Shown here: in pieces, positions 1-6,345 of the stretch | Position numbering within the stretch: the stretch's first letter is position 1 | Layout: the number at the start of each line of letters is the position of its first letter | Origin: Bacillota bacterium | GTDB lineage: Bacteria > Bacillota > Clostridia > Christensenellales > CAG-138 | DNA length: 11,959 bases | Reading direction: 5' to 3' | Assembly: GCA_023416175.1 (NCBI GenBank) | Contig: JAEZIE010000157.1 | Span: 1 to 11,959, forward strand | Position numbers and translations under genes: made by a program | Notes under the pieces: model-generated | The model's database searches: none | What the model saw: only the letters and a program-made list of their open reading frames with translations | Told to the model about the DNA's origin: nothing

Positions 1-608
1 GCACAAGGGACGGCATCACCGCCATCCAGATGGATATCAAGATCAAAGGCATCAGCGAGGAAATACTCACCCGTGCGCTCGAACAGGCCCGCGTTGGCCG
101 CCTGTTCATATTGGGCAAAATGCTTGAAACCCTGCCCGAACCCCGTACAGAACTTTCCCGCTTTGCGCGGCGTATTCTTTCCTTCTCCCTCAATCCCGAT
201 AAAATCCGCGACGTCATCGGCTCGGGCGGCAAGACCATCAACAAGATCATCGCCGATACCGGCGTGAAGATCGATATCGAGGACGACGGCCGCGTGTTTA
301 TCGCATCCCCGGATGCGGACGCCGCGGATGAAGCCAAGCGCATCATCATGGGCATCGTCAAGGATATTGAGGTGGGGGACGTATTCTTAGGCAAGGTTGA
401 GCGTATCATGCCGTTTGGCGCGTTTGTCAACCTGACCCCCGGCAAGGACGGCCTTGTCCATATCTCCAAGCTTGCGAACCGCCGCGTGGAGAAGGTGGAA
501 GATGTTGTAAACATCGGGGATGAAATACTCGTACGCGTCGTGGAGATCGACAAGCAGGGCAAAATCAACCTCACCCGCAAGGGCCTCCTGCCTGAAGACC
601 AGGAGTAA
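1..608 (+). CDS. pnp: Polynucleotide phosphorylase, C-terminal part (5' end outside window)
   Basis: PNPase is a phosphorolytic 3'-5' exoribonuclease that degrades mRNA from the 3' end, releasing nucleoside diphosphates. The reading frame is open from the left edge (first full codon at 3), so only about the last 200 residues are present. The first visible residues (TRDGITAIQMDIKIKG) belong to the end of the second RNase PH core domain. A KH RNA-binding domain follows, with its GSGGKTINKI loop near nt 222-252, and then an S1 domain (GDVFLGKVERIMPFGAFV...GLVHISKL) at about nt 378-585. The protein ends soon after S1, without the long tail of proteobacterial enzymes. The downstream deacetylase-like and M16 genes reproduce the pnpA-ylxY-mlpA order of Bacillus, which supports the call. 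Identification is very secure; only the missing N-terminus is unknown. Confidence 0.97.
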   Translation, partial: TRDGITAIQMDIKIKGISEEILTRALEQARVGRLFILGKMLETLPEPRTELSRFARRILSFSLNPDKIRDVIGSGGKTINKIIADTGVKIDIEDDGRVFIASPDADAADEAKRIIMGIVKDIEVGDVFLGKVERIMPFGAFVNLTPGKDGLVHISKLANRRVEKVEDVVNIGDEILVRVVEIDKQGKINLTRKGLLPEDQE

Positions 609-641
609 TAGCGTTGTATCAGATCAGAACCAAATAAGAAA

Positions 642-681
642 CAAAGGGGCGGGGCAGCCTGGCCCTGCCCCTTTGTCGTTT
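642..681 (+). terminator. Intrinsic terminator of pnp
   Basis: A 14-bp GC-rich stem (642-655 with 662-675, one G-U pair) closes a 6-nt loop and is followed by a short T-containing tail (TCGTTT). It starts 34 nt after the pnp stop codon. The stem is very stable but the U tract is weak, so some read-through into the next gene is possible. Confidence 0.8.
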
Positions 682-689
682 GCGGCGTG

Positions 690-723
690 TTGTGACATCC
701 TCCTTATGGTTGCAGCATATACT
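690..723 (+). promoter_or_regulatory. Weak promoter candidate for the deacetylase-like gene
   Basis: A TATACT box (718-723, 5/6 match to the sigma-A -10) lies 28 nt before the ATG at 752. The best -35 match, GTGACA at 692-697, is 20 nt upstream of it, which is too far for a good sigma-A promoter. It sits between the pnp terminator and the next gene, where a promoter would be expected. This rests only on motif matching. Confidence 0.3.
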
Positions 724-751
724 GTAACAGCGCCCAAAGGAGGAAAAAGCG

Positions 752-1471
752 ATGCGGTGGTTATACGGAAAAGGCAGGACGATCGTCAACATCCTGCTTA
801 CTGCGCTGATGATCGCGCTCTATATTGCGACCACAACGCCCGTGGCGCAGTCGGCCATGAGCGAGCTGTACAACAGCCCCGTTTACAGGGGGTATCAAAA
901 GGGCGTAATCGGTTTGGAATGCGCGGTCAGCTGGAATGCGGCAGCAATGCCCGAGCTTTTAAAAGTATTGAAGGAACGGGGCATAAAAATCACGTTTTTG
1001 GTCAGCGGTGAATGGGCACTGGAAAATAAGGAACTGCTTGTCCAAATCGCGCAGGACGGCCACGAGATTGGCACAATGGGCCAACTGCCCATGCGGGACG
1101 GAGACCCGGACGAAGTTGCGGAAGATATCGCGCGCTCCGTTGACGTAATTAAAACCGTCTCGGGCGTTGAGCCCAAACTCTACTATTCCGGCACGCGCCG
1201 CCTCGAAAGCTCCACGCGCGCGGCCAACCGGCTAGGGCTTATGCATGTACTGTGTACGGTGGATCTCTTATCAGGTAGGGGAAAAGCCGAGGATATCCTG
1301 CTGCGTGCATTGGATGCGCCCTTTAATGGAAGCATATTGCTTATACAGCCTACGGCGGAAGCCGTAAAGGCGTTGCCCGCCTGCATCAGCGGGCTAGAGC
1401 AGCGGGGGTTCCGCATCGTGCCGGTGACAGAGACCCTTGGCGAGCACATACAAAAGGAAGTACGCGTATGA
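752..1471 (+). CDS. Membrane-anchored polysaccharide deacetylase-like protein (NodB fold), probably catalytically inactive
   Basis: This 239-residue protein begins with a basic stretch and a hydrophobic segment (about residues 9-30), an uncleaved signal anchor that puts the rest outside the membrane. Residues 50-235 align by eye with NodB-type carbohydrate esterase family 4 deacetylases: ITFLVSGEWA...ELLVQIAQDGHEIG is typical of the family. The catalytic motifs are degraded. The TFDD-type motif 1 is replaced by LECAVSW (55-61). The metal-binding HxxxH of motif 2 reads M109...P113 after the retained HEIG. The motif-3 Arg/Pro region is YYSGTRR. The motif-5 His is Q199 in LLIQPT. D171 of motif 4 may remain. 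A structural or sugar-binding role is therefore likelier than deacetylation. The position between pnp and the M16 peptidase matches ylxY of Bacillus. An AAAGGAGG SD at 736-743 fixes the start. Fold assignment is secure; inactivity is inferred. Confidence 0.85.
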   Translation: MRWLYGKGRTIVNILLTALMIALYIATTTPVAQSAMSELYNSPVYRGYQKGVIGLECAVSWNAAAMPELLKVLKERGIKITFLVSGEWALENKELLVQIAQDGHEIGTMGQLPMRDGDPDEVAEDIARSVDVIKTVSGVEPKLYYSGTRRLESSTRAANRLGLMHVLCTVDLLSGRGKAEDILLRALDAPFNGSILLIQPTAEAVKALPACISGLEQRGFRIVPVTETLGEHIQKEVRV

Positions 1472-2730
1472 TCATTCAGGAAACGTTGGAAAACGGGATT
1501 CGCGTGGTAGGCGAAACCATGGAAAATGTCCGTTCCTGCGCCATTGGCGTTTGGGTTGGGACAGGCTCCGCATTTGAGCGGGAAAACGAGGGCGGCGCTT
1601 CACACTTTATTGAACACATGCTCTTTAAGGGTACAAAGACGCGCACTGCGCAGGATATCGCGGCGCAGATGGACGGTATCGGCGGCAACATCAATGCGTT
1701 CACCTCCAAGGAATGCACTTGCTATTATGCCAAGGTGCTCGATGAGAACCTGGATACCGCCGTGGACGTTCTTTCGGATATCGTCCTCAATTCCACTTTC
1801 GATCCGGAAGAACTTAAAAAAGAGCAGGGTGTCATCTGCGAAGAAATCTTAATGACGCAGGATAGCCCCGAGGACCTTGCGCACGAGTCCATCGCCCAGC
1901 TTTACTATGATAAAGATCCCTTGGCAAGGCCGATACTCGGTACCGAACAGAGCGTGCGCGCATTCACGCGGGAAAGCCTGTTTGACTACATGCATCGCCA
2001 GTATGTACCCGAGCGCATCGTGATTTCGGCCGCCGGGCATCTCACGGAGGACAAGCTTTTATCCCTGGTCCGTGAAAAATTCGCCGGCATGAAAAAAGGG
2101 GAGGCGCATCCTTTCGGGCAGAACAAAGCGCCGGGCGGCAAGCGCTTTAAGCCGGTGGAAAAGGATATTGAGCAGATCCACATCTGCATGGCCATGCCTG
2201 GGACGGCACTCGACGCAAAGGATCAGTATCCGCTCTTTGTGTTGAGCAATGTTCTGGGCGGCAGCATGAGTTCCCGCCTGTTCCAGAAGATCCGTGAACA
2301 GCGCGGTATGGCGTACTCCATCTACTCCTATCCCACCTGTTATCGCAGCACCGGAAGCTTCTCCTTTTATGCGGGCACGGGCGAGCAGCAGGCGGTGGAA
2401 GTGATTCGTCTGATGCGGGAAGAAATGGAAAATGTCATCAAAAACGGCATCACCGAACAGGAATTCAAACGCAGCAAAGACCAATTAAAGGGCAGTTACC
2501 TGCTTTCCCAGGAAGGGACTTCGAGCCGCATGAATGCACTTGGAAAAACCGCCCTGCTCCAGAACAAGCTTTACAACGAGCAGGAAACCTATGAGCGGAT
2601 CGAAAATGTTACAATAGAGGATGTGGAACGCATACTGCCTATGGTTTTGGATATCGAAAATACTGCCACCGTTTGCGTTGGCAGGATCAAAAAGCGCGAG
2701 CAGGAGATTATGGATCTGCTTGCGCTCTAA
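1468..2730 (+). CDS. M16 family zinc metallopeptidase (processing-peptidase / MlpA-like)
   Basis: This is a 420-residue single-unit M16B peptidase of normal length. The inverted zinc motif HFIEH (H46, E49, H50) is intact, and the third ligand is probably E126 in the VICEEI segment, at the expected distance. The C-terminal half carries the conserved R-E-Q-R-G-x-A-Y substrate-binding signature (about residues 275-284). M16B enzymes form a clamshell and degrade or process peptides. The Bacillus homologue MlpA/YmxG lies in the same position behind pnpA and ylxY. There is no signal peptide, so it is probably cytoplasmic. The ATG overlaps the upstream stop codon (ATGA at 1468-1471), and no separate strong SD is seen, so it is probably translationally coupled to the deacetylase-like gene. 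Family assignment is very secure; the natural substrate is unknown. Confidence 0.95.
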   Translation: MIIQETLENGIRVVGETMENVRSCAIGVWVGTGSAFERENEGGASHFIEHMLFKGTKTRTAQDIAAQMDGIGGNINAFTSKECTCYYAKVLDENLDTAVDVLSDIVLNSTFDPEELKKEQGVICEEILMTQDSPEDLAHESIAQLYYDKDPLARPILGTEQSVRAFTRESLFDYMHRQYVPERIVISAAGHLTEDKLLSLVREKFAGMKKGEAHPFGQNKAPGGKRFKPVEKDIEQIHICMAMPGTALDAKDQYPLFVLSNVLGGSMSSRLFQKIREQRGMAYSIYSYPTCYRSTGSFSFYAGTGEQQAVEVIRLMREEMENVIKNGITEQEFKRSKDQLKGSYLLSQEGTSSRMNALGKTALLQNKLYNEQETYERIENVTIEDVERILPMVLDIENTATVCVGRIKKREQEIMDLLAL

Positions 2731-2762
2731 CGAATAGTTAACCATAAGGAGGTTGGGGGATT

Positions 2763-3131
2763 TTGGACAAGCTTGACGAACTGTTTCAGCTGCAAAAGGA
2801 ATTGGATGAAGAAATCATAGCGCGCCGCGAGCTTACTGGCATTCCCATGGAGCAGTGGGTGCAGAAGGATATTTTAGCCATCATTTCCGAACTTGGGGAG
2901 GTGCTCGACGAGGTCAATTTTAAGTGGTGGAAAAATCCCAAGGAAATTGACCCTGAAGCCCTGTCCGAAGAGCTGGTGGACGTACTGCACTTTTTCATAA
3001 GCATGTGCATCCATGCGGGGTTGGACGCGCATACGCTCCACCGCATCTATGTGGAAAAGAACAAAGAGAATTTCAACAGGCAGCTTGGCCGCTCAAAAAA
3101 GCCGGGTTATTTCTTAAAGGAAGGCTTTTAA
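2763..3131 (+). CDS. Dimeric dUTPase / MazG-like all-alpha NTP pyrophosphatase
   Basis: This 122-residue, largely helical protein carries the magnesium-binding signature of the all-alpha NTP pyrophosphatases. ExxE is found at E43-E46 (SELGEVLDE) and ExxD at E70-D73 (EELVDVLHFF). The FKWWK segment between them and the DVLHFFISMC helix resemble the dimeric dUTPase_2 group more than canonical MazG. Such enzymes hydrolyse dUTP (or other non-canonical NTPs) to the monophosphate and PPi, limiting uracil in DNA. The start is TTG, chosen because AAGGAGG at 2746-2752 lies 10 nt upstream and because no in-frame ATG precedes the conserved core. It lies 32 nt after the peptidase gene and 21 nt before the adaptor gene, so it is probably co-transcribed. 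Superfamily is secure; exact substrate is not. Confidence 0.85.
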   Translation: MDKLDELFQLQKELDEEIIARRELTGIPMEQWVQKDILAIISELGEVLDEVNFKWWKNPKEIDPEALSEELVDVLHFFISMCIHAGLDAHTLHRIYVEKNKENFNRQLGRSKKPGYFLKEGF

Positions 3132-3152
3132 CCCGGCCCTTAGGAGGGAAAC

Positions 3153-4334
3153 ATGCAGAGGGTCAGAGTCCGTGGACGGTTTTATGTACTGCTCCTGCTT
3201 CTACTTGTGCTCTTAGGCGTACTGATTTACTTTTTGATAGGTGGGGGCAAGGAAGGCGAGCTTACTATGGGTACCATGCGCCTTTCGCGCTCGGCAAAGA
3301 CCGTCTTGGTACGCGATGAGGCGAGTGTGACGGTGGAGCGCTACGATAAGATTCTTTTCGACGTCGTAGAGGGTGCGCATGTGCAAACAGGAGATCAGAT
3401 TGCACAGGTGTTTAAATGGGGCTATCAGGAAGAAACCATGCAGTCCCTTTTGGACGTGGAAAAGGAAATTCTGAACTACCAACTTACTTCAATCAAAGGA
3501 ATCGTCAATCCTGAGCTGGATGCGCTCAACCTCCAGATCCAGCAGAAGCAGAATGCCATCCGTTCTGCGGTCCGCGGGGAATCGGTTGCTGATATGCTCA
3601 CGTTGGAACAGGAGCTAAAAGCGCTTTTAAATAGCCGCAAGGAGCTTTTGCGGGATATCCAGCCCGATGAAACCCTCAACGGTCTCTATCAGCAGGAAAG
3701 CCAGCAGCTCGTGAACCTTAGCACATGGAAGCGGGATATCCTTAACGATGTGGGTGAAGGCGTGGTCAGCTTCTATTTTGATGGCTACGAGCAGGCATTA
3801 AGCGCCAAGAAGCTCAACATGATCAATTCGGACTTAATTTCCGGCGTGCTTCGCGGCAGCGGCGTTGTTTCAGAGATTAACACTACGGATGTAAGCCCGC
3901 TTTATCGGTTGATCGATCCGGATCATTTTTATATCGCGTTTCTGACCAATGCAGAGAGTCCTTTCCGGGTCACTCAGGGGGAAACGTATACAATCGTATT
4001 CAATGGCTATGCGGATCAACCCTATACTGGTACGGCACTTGCCCCCATACTCTCCGGCAAACAGATCGTGAACCTGTTGGAATTCAGCCAGCCCATGAAC
4101 GATCTGATGGGCGTGCGGGTGGTGGAGGCCTCCATCATGAAGGATGTCACAGGGCTTTATGTGCCGTTAGAGGCGATCGAAATGCGGGAAGGCATGCCGG
4201 GCATTTTGCGCGTTGCGGGGGCTGAAACAGCTTGGACGCAGGTGGATGTTCTTGCTGCCGATGAAGAGGGCGCAATTGTTCGCGCAGCAGCCGGAGAAGA
4301 GCTTGTGGCTGGGCTTCGGTATCGCAAGCCGTAG
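3153..4334 (+). CDS. HlyD-type membrane-fusion/adaptor-like protein
   Basis: This 393-residue protein has a short basic N-terminus, one transmembrane helix (about residues 10-30) and a large extracytoplasmic part. Residues 71-87 (VVEGAHVQTGDQIAQVF) resemble the lipoyl/biotinyl half-motif of HlyD and RND adaptors. Residues about 92-170 are rich in Glu, Gln and Leu and fit a coiled-coil hairpin. The rest (about 225-390) looks like the second lipoyl half (SGVLRGSGVVSEI) and beta-barrel segments. Such proteins normally join an ABC or RND pump to an outer component, but no transporter gene lies nearby. The gene sits directly before yggS and sepF, so a role at the division site or cell wall is possible but inferred. 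AGGAGGG at 3142-3148 supports the ATG. Family level is fairly secure; function is unknown. Confidence 0.75.
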   Translation: MQRVRVRGRFYVLLLLLLVLLGVLIYFLIGGGKEGELTMGTMRLSRSAKTVLVRDEASVTVERYDKILFDVVEGAHVQTGDQIAQVFKWGYQEETMQSLLDVEKEILNYQLTSIKGIVNPELDALNLQIQQKQNAIRSAVRGESVADMLTLEQELKALLNSRKELLRDIQPDETLNGLYQQESQQLVNLSTWKRDILNDVGEGVVSFYFDGYEQALSAKKLNMINSDLISGVLRGSGVVSEINTTDVSPLYRLIDPDHFYIAFLTNAESPFRVTQGETYTIVFNGYADQPYTGTALAPILSGKQIVNLLEFSQPMNDLMGVRVVEASIMKDVTGLYVPLEAIEMREGMPGILRVAGAETAWTQVDVLAADEEGAIVRAAAGEELVAGLRYRKP

Positions 4335-4367
4335 CAATGCAAACGATGGTGGGGAGGGGATGTTTTT

Positions 4368-5072
4368 TTGAGCATACGCGACAATTACGAACACATACAG
4401 GAGCAGATTGCATCCGCCTGTGCATCTTGCGGCAGAAAGATGGAAGAGGTAACGTTCATTGCAGTTACCAAATTTGTACCCATCGAGCGCATCGGTGCAG
4501 CGCTTGATCTCGGAATTTCTCACGTAGGGGAAAACCGGGCGCAGGAACTCACACAAAAACTCGAATTCTTCCAAAATCGCAAATGCGACATTCATTTTAT
4601 TGGACAATTACAAACAAATAAGGTAAAATATATTATCGGATGTGTAGACTTGGTACAATCGGTGGATCGAATCCAACTTGCGCAGGAATTGGAACGCCAG
4701 GCCGCGCAGCGCAATGTTATACAGTGTATCCTTGTACAGGTCAACATCGGGGCGGAACCGCAAAAAGGCGGAATAGATGAACACAATCTTTCCGAATTTT
4801 TGCACTCCATGTCGGACATGCCCCATTTAAGGGCCATGGGCCTCATGTGCGTACCGCCCGCCGTAGAGGCAGAAGAAGCAAGGCCGTATTTCGCCAGGAT
4901 GCGCAGGCTGTGGGAGGCCTCAAAACACATCCCGGGCGTTACGATGCAGCATCTTTCCATGGGAATGAGCGGCGATTATACTGCAGCCATACAGGAAGGC
5001 GCAACGATGATCCGTCTGGGCAGCGCTCTGTTTGGTGAACGGCCGCAAACAGTGTTGAAAGCGGGCTTATAG
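4368..5072 (+). CDS. yggS: PLP homeostasis protein (YggS/YlmE/PLPBP family)
   Basis: This 234-residue protein binds pyridoxal 5'-phosphate in a single TIM barrel related to alanine racemase. It has no known catalysis; homologues buffer free PLP and influence amino-acid and keto-acid pools. The PLP Schiff-base lysine is K35 in AVTKFVP. The family motifs GENRAQEL, HFIGQLQTNK, LSMGMSGDY and IRLGSALFG are all present. The start is TTG: GGGAGGGG at 4352-4359 lies 8 nt upstream. The nearby ATG at 4360 reads only two codons before a stop, so it cannot be the start. Placement before sepF matches ylmE-ylmF in Bacillus and similar clusters in many Gram-positive bacteria. Identification is very secure. 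Confidence 0.95.
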   Translation: MSIRDNYEHIQEQIASACASCGRKMEEVTFIAVTKFVPIERIGAALDLGISHVGENRAQELTQKLEFFQNRKCDIHFIGQLQTNKVKYIIGCVDLVQSVDRIQLAQELERQAAQRNVIQCILVQVNIGAEPQKGGIDEHNLSEFLHSMSDMPHLRAMGLMCVPPAVEAEEARPYFARMRRLWEASKHIPGVTMQHLSMGMSGDYTAAIQEGATMIRLGSALFGERPQTVLKAGL

Positions 5073-5091
5073 ATATAGAACGCCCGTTCAT

Positions 5092-5118
5092 TGCCGCAAT
5101 AGATATAAAAATGCGGCA
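5092..5118 (+). repeat. Stem-loop in the yggS-sepF spacer
   Basis: Inverted repeat TGCCGCA (5092-5098) and TGCGGCA (5112-5118) around a 13-nt A-rich loop. No U tract follows, so it is not a typical terminator. It may be a processing or stabilising hairpin, or part of the sepF leader fold. Confidence 0.45.
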
Positions 5119-5120
5119 GA

Positions 5121-5158
5121 ATCTCCAAGCGCCAACGAATTTATATTCGTTTGGAGGT
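5121..5158 (+). promoter_or_regulatory. Leader structure that can pair with the sepF ribosome-binding site
   Basis: The sepF SD TTGGAGG (5151-5157) can be masked in two ways. CCAACGAAT (5132-5140) can fold onto ATTCG-T-TTGG (5145-5154), with one bulged T and a 4-nt loop. Alternatively the upstream ATCTCCAA (5121-5128) can pair with TTGGAGGT (5151-5158) over 8 bp including one G-U pair, with the CGAAT/ATTCG hairpin kept inside. Both folds were read directly from the sequence; a regulatory effect is inferred. Confidence 0.45.
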
Positions 5159-5166
5159 ATGTTTCA

Positions 5167-5613
5167 ATGGCAAAGTTCTTTAACAAATTCCTCGATTATA
5201 TCGGTATCGAGGAGACGGACGTTGAGGAAGAATTCCAAAACGATTACTATGCGGAAAGCCCCTTGGAGCAGCCGGACAATGTCGTAAGCTTCGGCTCGCG
5301 CGACAAGCGGAAAAGCAATGTAGTCAGCATCCCCACGGCGGTACAAATGAAGATGATCGTGTACCACCCCATCAGCTATGAGGATACACAGAATATCATC
5401 GACAATTTGAAGAGCCGCAAGCCGGTCATCGTGAATATGGAAGAGCTTGAAATCGAATGTGCGCAGCGTATATTGGATTTCATGGCGGGCGCGGTATATG
5501 CGCTCAACGGAACTATATTCAAGATTTCGCGCGGGATATTTGTAGTAGCTCCCAACAACTACGATATCATCGGCAACGGCGAAGGCGAACTTAGCGACGA
5601 TGGGCTGATTTGA
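5167..5613 (+). CDS. sepF: Cell division protein SepF
   Basis: SepF anchors FtsZ to the membrane and shapes the division ring; it acts on the cytoplasmic membrane face at mid-cell. This 148-residue copy has the usual architecture. An N-terminal amphipathic membrane-targeting helix (MAKFFNKFLDYIG) is followed by a variable acidic linker (about 15-56). The conserved dimerising FtsZ-binding core (about 57-137) has MIVYHPISYEDTQ, KPVIVNMEELE, RILDFMAGAVYALNG and the closing IFVVAPNNYDI. Length matches the family. The ATG is preceded by TTGGAGG at 5151-5157, 9 nt away, which may be sequestered in RNA structure. yggS lies 94 nt upstream and a DivIVA-domain gene downstream, but the ylmG and ylmH genes that commonly follow sepF are absent. 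Identification is very secure. Confidence 0.96.
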   Translation: MAKFFNKFLDYIGIEETDVEEEFQNDYYAESPLEQPDNVVSFGSRDKRKSNVVSIPTAVQMKMIVYHPISYEDTQNIIDNLKSRKPVIVNMEELEIECAQRILDFMAGAVYALNGTIFKISRGIFVVAPNNYDIIGNGEGELSDDGLI

Positions 5614-5636
5614 CAAGTCCCAAGGTATAGTATGGC

Positions 5637-5665
5637 GCGCGCCGTAATCATGCGGCGCGCTTTTT
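5637..5665 (+). terminator. Intrinsic terminator after sepF
   Basis: A perfect 8-bp GC-only stem (GCGCGCCG 5637-5644 with CGGCGCGC 5653-5660) with an 8-nt loop is followed by five T's. It begins 24 nt after the sepF stop codon. It should end most yggS-sepF transcripts and separates them from the divIVA-like gene. Confidence 0.85.
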
Positions 5666-5722
5666 GATGGTATTCCACCCCCGCTTGTCTTTAAAGGGGG
5701 CGGCTCAAAGGAGGTCAGGGGA

Positions 5723-5959
5723 TTGCTGCGTGCGGACGACATTGTAAACGCCAAGTTCACCAAAGTGTTTCGTGGCTACGATATTCAGGAAGTGGATCTC
5801 TTTTTGGATGAGGTCATCGACACGCTAGATGAACTGGAGGAAGAGCGGGATACCCTGCTCGCCCGGATGGAAGCGCTTTTAGAAGAACTCGAACGGTGCG
5901 ATGCGCTTTTGGAGCTCCACAACATCGAGAGACCGGAGTTGGAGGAAAAGGCTCAGTAA
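5723..5959 (+). CDS. Short DivIVA/GpsB-domain protein
   Basis: This 78-residue protein consists almost only of a DivIVA N-terminal domain followed by one coiled-coil segment. Residues 11-35 (KFTKVFRGYDIQEVDLFLDE...) match the DivIVA/GpsB lipid-binding domain, including the F16-R17 pair equivalent to the membrane-inserting Phe-Arg of Bacillus DivIVA. Residues about 33-68 form a heptad-rich acidic helix; the last ten residues look unstructured. DivIVA proteins are usually about 160 residues or more and GpsB about 100, so this is a minimal form without the C-terminal tetramerising part. The likely role is polar or septal scaffolding. The start is TTG with AAAGGAGGT at 5708-5716. It lies behind the sepF terminator and so may have its own promoter, which I could not identify. 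Domain call is secure; orthology to divIVA or gpsB is open. Confidence 0.82.
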   Translation: MLRADDIVNAKFTKVFRGYDIQEVDLFLDEVIDTLDELEEERDTLLARMEALLEELERCDALLELHNIERPELEEKAQ

Positions 5960-6050
5960 TGCCGGGATCATGTTCGTTCAAGACAAGGGCGGCGTTTACA
6001 TGTCGTCCTGAGCGTCAAAAAAGGCATTCACATATGTTCTTATTTTCTTA
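5960..6050. other. Spacer after the divIVA-like gene
   Basis: No open frame with an SD, no RNA gene and no convincing terminator is seen here. A weak 7-bp stem with two G-U pairs lies near 5985-6010. The stretch appears to be ordinary flanking sequence left of the hairpin-rich element. Confidence 0.4.
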
Positions 6051-6279
6051 AGGTATCGCCACCTATGGCGGCGACGATATATTATTTTATTTAATGGCGG
6101 GAGGGCTTCGCCCCCCGTGCCCCTTGGGTAAGGGCGCTCTTAAGGAAGGGGGGTGGGGATCGGTTGTGCAGCCAAAGGCTGTACATCAATCCTTGTAAGA
6201 TCCCCGAATGTACCATTCGGGGGCACGCAGTTTCCCCACAGCAAAAAAATAATCGTCGGCGCTGAAAGCGCCGATACCT
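6051..6279. mobile_element. Candidate MITE-like element with terminal inverted repeats and internal hairpins
   Basis: The ends AGGTATCG (6051-6058) and CGATACCT (6272-6279) are perfect inverted repeats. Just inside, GCGACGATATATTATTTT and the complement of AAAAAAATAATCGTCGGC are also similar, giving imperfect terminal repeats of about 35-40 bp. Both ends are flanked by TTA (6048-6050 and 6280-6282), a possible 3-bp target duplication. Each arm also holds its own hairpin: 6057-6070, and a perfect 8-bp stem at 6256-6274. The interior codes for nothing but folds heavily, with hairpins at about 6098-6117, 6121-6134, 6157-6192 and 6201-6223. No transposase is present, so it would need one encoded elsewhere. 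Only one copy is visible here. An alternative is a structured non-coding RNA between two genes. Confidence 0.5.
6157..6223. repeat. Two strong internal hairpins of the element
   Basis: The first hairpin (6157-6173 with 6177-6192, AAA loop) pairs GGAT...GTGCAGCC with GGCTGTAC...ATCC, with one bulge, one mismatch and G-U pairs. The second (6202-6210 with 6214-6222, TAC loop) is a perfect 9-bp stem, CCCCGAATG with CATTCGGGG. GTGGGGA (6153-6159) could instead pair with TCCCCAC (6233-6239) to enclose both. The G-U and wobble pattern suggests selection on, or inheritance of, a folded form. Confidence 0.6.
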
Positions 6280-6308
6280 TTAAATCATTAAGTAGTTTTT
6301 GACATCCT

Positions 6309-6336
6309 GGGCGGCATTATGCCGCCCTTTGTTTTT
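6309..6336 (+). terminator. Strong intrinsic terminator upstream of the YgiQ gene
   Basis: A perfect 8-bp stem GGGCGGCA (6309-6316) with TGCCGCCC (6320-6327), 3-nt loop, then TTTGTTTTT. It insulates the radical SAM gene from upstream transcription and is probably the end of the divIVA-like transcript, about 350 nt after its stop codon. Confidence 0.9.
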
Positions 6337-6345
6337 GCTTCCCGG

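Noticed and set aside
520..1011. 163-codon plus-strand open frame spanning the pnp terminator
   Set aside because: It runs through the end of pnp, a terminator and the start of the next gene in the wrong frame, with no SD at its start.
2059..2484. 141-codon minus-strand open frame
   Set aside because: It lies wholly within the well-supported M16 peptidase gene and has no SD or recognisable protein features.
4360..4371. Mini-ORF ATG-TTT-TTT-TGA overlapping the yggS TTG start
   Set aside because: The SD directly abuts this ATG, too close for initiation, while it is well spaced for the TTG at 4368.
5676..5703. CCCCC...GGGGG inverted repeat upstream of the divIVA-like SD, considered as a second terminator
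   Set aside because: Only 5 bp of continuous pairing with a 13-nt loop and no U tract; the real terminator is at 5637-5665.
6051..6279. Reading the hairpin-rich region as 6S RNA, RNase P RNA, tmRNA or SRP RNA
   Set aside because: None of the conserved core sequences of those RNAs was recognised, and the terminal inverted repeats fit a mobile repeat better. An automated covariance scan would settle it.
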